Below are positions 61,173-63,187 of a stretch of 63,187 nucleotides of DNA, in pieces (the first letter of the stretch is position 1; the number at the start of each line of letters is the position of its first letter). The stretch comes from Lachnospiraceae bacterium (lineage in GTDB: Bacteria > Bacillota > Clostridia > Lachnospirales > Lachnospiraceae): positions 1 to 63,187 of the forward strand of contig JAFRZM010000041.1 in the NCBI GenBank assembly GCA_017442585.1, written 5' to 3'. A model generated the notes under the pieces. The model was given only the letters and a program-made list of their open reading frames with translations, was not told the DNA's origin and searched no databases. The position numbers and the translations under genes are program-made.

Positions 61173-61212
61173 AAACAATCTCCTATCGCTAAAAGATATT
61201 TCCTTTATCCAA

Positions 61213-61241
61213 ATACTACTACATTTAAAAATCTCTTTCAA
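61213..61241 (-). promoter_or_regulatory. ade promoter
   Basis: On the minus strand TTGAAA (61236-61241), a 17-nt spacer and TAGTAT (61213-61218), 41 nt before the start codon. Confidence 0.65.
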
Positions 61242-61324
61242 CATCGAAAAAAATTAGATTATACACGCTTTTTCCTTAAATAAATGCTAGAATTAATTAT
61301 CAAGAAAAAATAAGGAAGCGAAAA

Positions 61325-62602
61325 ATGAACAAAGACTTTATATTAAAAGGCGACATATTATATTCTACCGAAGAAATGATCATTGAATCCTATCCCGATT
61401 CATATCTTATATGTAATGACGGTAAATGCGAAGGCGTATTTACTTCGATACCGGAGGCATATAAAGGATTCCCCATAGAAGATTATTCAGGAAAAATCAT
61501 AATCCCGGGACTTACAGACCTTCATGCACATGCACCTCAATATACCTTTAGAGGGCTTGGCATGGACATGGAACTTATCGACTGGTTAAATGAAAATGCC
61601 TTCCCTGAAGAAGCGCATTTTGAAGACCTTGAATATGCAAAAAAAGCATATTCAATATTCGTAGATGATCTAAAAAACAGTGCAACTACCCGTGCTGTAA
61701 TATTCGGAACGCTACATAAAGAAGCAACAACCCTTTTAATGGATATGCTTGATGAAACAGACCTTGTAACTTACGTAGGTAAAGTTAATATGGACAGAAA
61801 CGGTTCTGAAGGTCTTTGCGAACCTGATAGTGCTACTGCTATAAGAAACACAAAAGAATGGATTGAGAATACCAAAAATAAATACAAAAACACAAAGCCA
61901 ATCCTTACACCGCGCTTTATACCATCTTGTAGCGACGAACTTATGCATGCAATCGGCGAAATTTCCTCAAGTGAAAACATTCGTATCCAATCGCATTTAT
62001 CGGAGAATCCATTTGAAATACGCTGGGTTAAAGAACTTGTGCCACATTCTGAAAATTACGGTGATGCATATGCCGGATTTAACGCCTTGGGAAATACTGA
62101 TACCCCTGCAGTAATGGCACATTGCGTCTATGTCTCAAACGAAGAGATAGAGTTATTAAAAGAACACGGTACCTACGTTGCACACTGCCCTGATTCAAAT
62201 ATGAACCTTTCATCAGGTATAGCGCCGATAAGAAAACTTCTTAACAGCAAAATAAACGTAGGACTCGGAAGCGATGTTGCTGCAGGAGCCTCACTTTCTA
62301 TCGTGCAGGCCATGTCGCATGCAATACAGGTGTCAAAAATGTACTGGCGATACGTAAACTCCTCCTATGCTCCGCTTAAATTCAATGAAGCATTTTATAT
62401 CGGAACTTTAGGTGGCGGTAAGTATTTTGGCAAAGTAGGAAGTTTCCTTAAAGGATATGAATTTGACGCCCTTGTAATTGATGATAGCAAAATCAGAAGT
62501 ACAAGAGCTACAACATTACAAGAACGATGCGAAAGAATGATATATCTTCCTGCAGAATATACGCTTATTTCGAAATATGTAAAAGGTCAAAAAATAGTCT
62601 GA
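61325..62602 (+). CDS. guaD: Guanine deaminase
   Basis: A 425-residue amidohydrolase converting guanine to xanthine and ammonia. Zinc ligands are in GLTDLHAHAPQY near residue 62, QSHLSENPFEI near 223, MAHCVYVS near 262 and GLGSDVAAGASL near 315. The conserved PRFIPSCSDELM is the guanine-pocket segment. AAGGAAG precedes ATG 61325. It is divergent from adenine deaminase, so the pair channels purine bases toward hypoxanthine/xanthine; no permease is adjacent. Confidence 0.93.
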   Translation: MNKDFILKGDILYSTEEMIIESYPDSYLICNDGKCEGVFTSIPEAYKGFPIEDYSGKIIIPGLTDLHAHAPQYTFRGLGMDMELIDWLNENAFPEEAHFEDLEYAKKAYSIFVDDLKNSATTRAVIFGTLHKEATTLLMDMLDETDLVTYVGKVNMDRNGSEGLCEPDSATAIRNTKEWIENTKNKYKNTKPILTPRFIPSCSDELMHAIGEISSSENIRIQSHLSENPFEIRWVKELVPHSENYGDAYAGFNALGNTDTPAVMAHCVYVSNEEIELLKEHGTYVAHCPDSNMNLSSGIAPIRKLLNSKINVGLGSDVAAGASLSIVQAMSHAIQVSKMYWRYVNSSYAPLKFNEAFYIGTLGGGKYFGKVGSFLKGYEFDALVIDDSKIRSTRATTLQERCERMIYLPAEYTLISKYVKGQKIV

Positions 62603-62611
62603 TACATATAG

Positions 62612-62641
62612 AATCAGCCCGGACTTTCCGGGCTGATTTTT
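62612..62641. terminator. Terminator after guaD
   Basis: A perfect 12-bp stem AATCAGCCCGGA / TCCGGGCTGATT (62612-62623 with 62627-62638, 3-nt loop) leading into TTT. Convergent genes flank it, and it may act on both. Confidence 0.9.
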
Positions 62642-62654
62642 AATATCAATATAA

Positions 62655-63187
62655 TTATCTTTCCAAACTTGCATCCAAAGCAATCGCAACACGAGCACGA
62701 AGATACTGCGGACGCACAGGCTTTATAATATAATCTTTGGCATTTGCATCGATACACATCATAACCGTTTCCTTATCACCCTTTGCTGTAAGGAAGATAA
62801 TCGGAAGATCATAGTATCCAAGCTTCCTGATATTTGCTACAGTTGAAATACCGTTCATTATCGGCATCTCGATATCCATTATAACAAGATCCGGCGCACC
62901 TTTTTCTTTTATATAATTAACTGCAGCCATACCACTTTGAAGTGCTGTAATATGATATCTCTTATCTTCAAGTGCAGTTGCTGTCTGCTGAAGGCTTATA
63001 ATAGAGTCATCAACCAGCATTATCTCCTTTTGCTTTATCTTTGTCGTAAGACGACTCTCATTTAGCTGTTCAACCGCATGAGAATAATCAAAACTAAATA
63101 CACCGCTTGCTATAATAAAAAGACTGCTAAACGTCGGAAGAGAAAGGTTAATATAAACCTGATTCTCCTTAATACGTACAATCGGAC
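62655..63187 (-). CDS. Response-regulator receiver domain protein, 5' end outside window
   Basis: The reading frame is open from the window edge (codons from 63185) to the stop at 62655, giving 176 visible residues. The C-terminal 120 are a CheY-like receiver: DD in IMLVDDSIISLQ, phospho-Asp in LVIMDIEMPIMNG, Thr in PIIFLTAKGD and Lys in YIIKPVRP. About 55 residues upstream (IVRIKENQVYINLSLP and more) belong to another domain I do not recognise. A methionine at 63018-63020 begins the receiver core but is probably internal, since the frame continues upstream and the AAGGAG before it falls within codons. Confidence 0.8.
   Translation of the reverse strand, partial: PIVRIKENQVYINLSLPTFSSLFIIASGVFSFDYSHAVEQLNESRLTTKIKQKEIMLVDDSIISLQQTATALEDKRYHITALQSGMAAVNYIKEKGAPDLVIMDIEMPIMNGISTVANIRKLGYYDLPIIFLTAKGDKETVMMCIDANAKDYIIKPVRPQYLRARVAIALDASLER

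Noticed and set aside
61173-61324. Possible purine riboswitch upstream of adenine deaminase
   Set aside because: I could not find the conserved three-way-junction core and paired loops on either strand.

Overview
The window reads as chromosomal backbone of a low-GC, anaerobic Clostridia-type Firmicute, most likely a Lachnospiraceae member. This placement is inferred from gene content and synteny, because the window holds no rRNA or tRNA. Supporting signs are strong AGGAGG-type ribosome binding sites, a complete Rnf complex, gerW and ytfI-like sporulation genes, an L27 precursor with its Prp protease, lexA divergent from a LysM protein, and the obgE-yhbY-nadD-yqeK-rsfS cluster. A stand-alone cheR suggests chemotaxis. 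I see no prophage, insertion sequence, CRISPR array or integrative element, so nearly all genes look vertically inherited.

Layout. 1-233: tail of an upstream transcript with stacked hairpins and a terminator. 234-5783: an RpiR regulator, a BaiN-like flavoprotein, cmk, ispH, an S1-domain protein and cheR. 5884-6900 (minus): a YprB-like exonuclease. 7051-15199: rnfCDGEAB followed closely by miaB, ruvA and ruvB. 15278-20068: zapA, a large U32 protein, a Nudix hydrolase, an unknown 105-residue protein, a DUF2953 protein and gerW. 20098-20283 (minus): rpmB. 20523-24582: an Asp23 protein, a DAK2/FakA-like protein and recG, convergent with rqcH. 26473-33703: yicC, gmk, rpoZ, rimO, pgsA, pncC-like, rsmD, coaD, a coiled-coil protein and pepD.

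33751-43404 is a tightly coupled run: a small-subunit-type pseudouridine synthase, a HAD phosphatase, an RluA-family synthase, a histidine phosphatase, recU, a degenerate HisF-HisI-HisE-like fusion, a B12/radical-SAM protein with its DUF2344 partner, an RNase E/G, then rplU-prp-rpmA behind its own promoter and leader. 43463-46656 holds obgE to rsfS. 46743-47904 is the SOS switch: lexA and a YneA-like LysM protein share a control region with several LexA-type boxes. 48035-50481 holds an acyltransferase, a XerS-like recombinase (minus) and dtd. 50628-61172 is mostly minus strand: a cytidylate-kinase-like protein, an rluD-like gene, lspA, ylmH, sepF, a YggS protein, a HlyD-like adaptor, a 937-residue iron-sulfur flavoprotein and adenine deaminase. 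Guanine deaminase (plus strand) and the C-terminal part of a receiver-domain protein (minus strand) end the window.

Themes: RNA and ribosome maturation dominates (MiaB, RimO, RsmD, four pseudouridine synthases or RluA/RsuA relatives, RNase E/G, YicC, RqcH, Prp/L27, Obg, YhbY, RsfS). Ferredoxin-linked energy conservation (Rnf plus the large Fe-S flavoprotein) and DNA repair or recombination (RuvAB, RecG, RecU, LexA, XerS-like) come next. The most unusual item is the HisF/HisI/HisE-like triple fusion at 37257-38546. It keeps the fold signatures of three histidine-pathway enzymes but has lost most of their catalytic and zinc residues, and it sits directly upstream of the uncharacterised radical-SAM pair.
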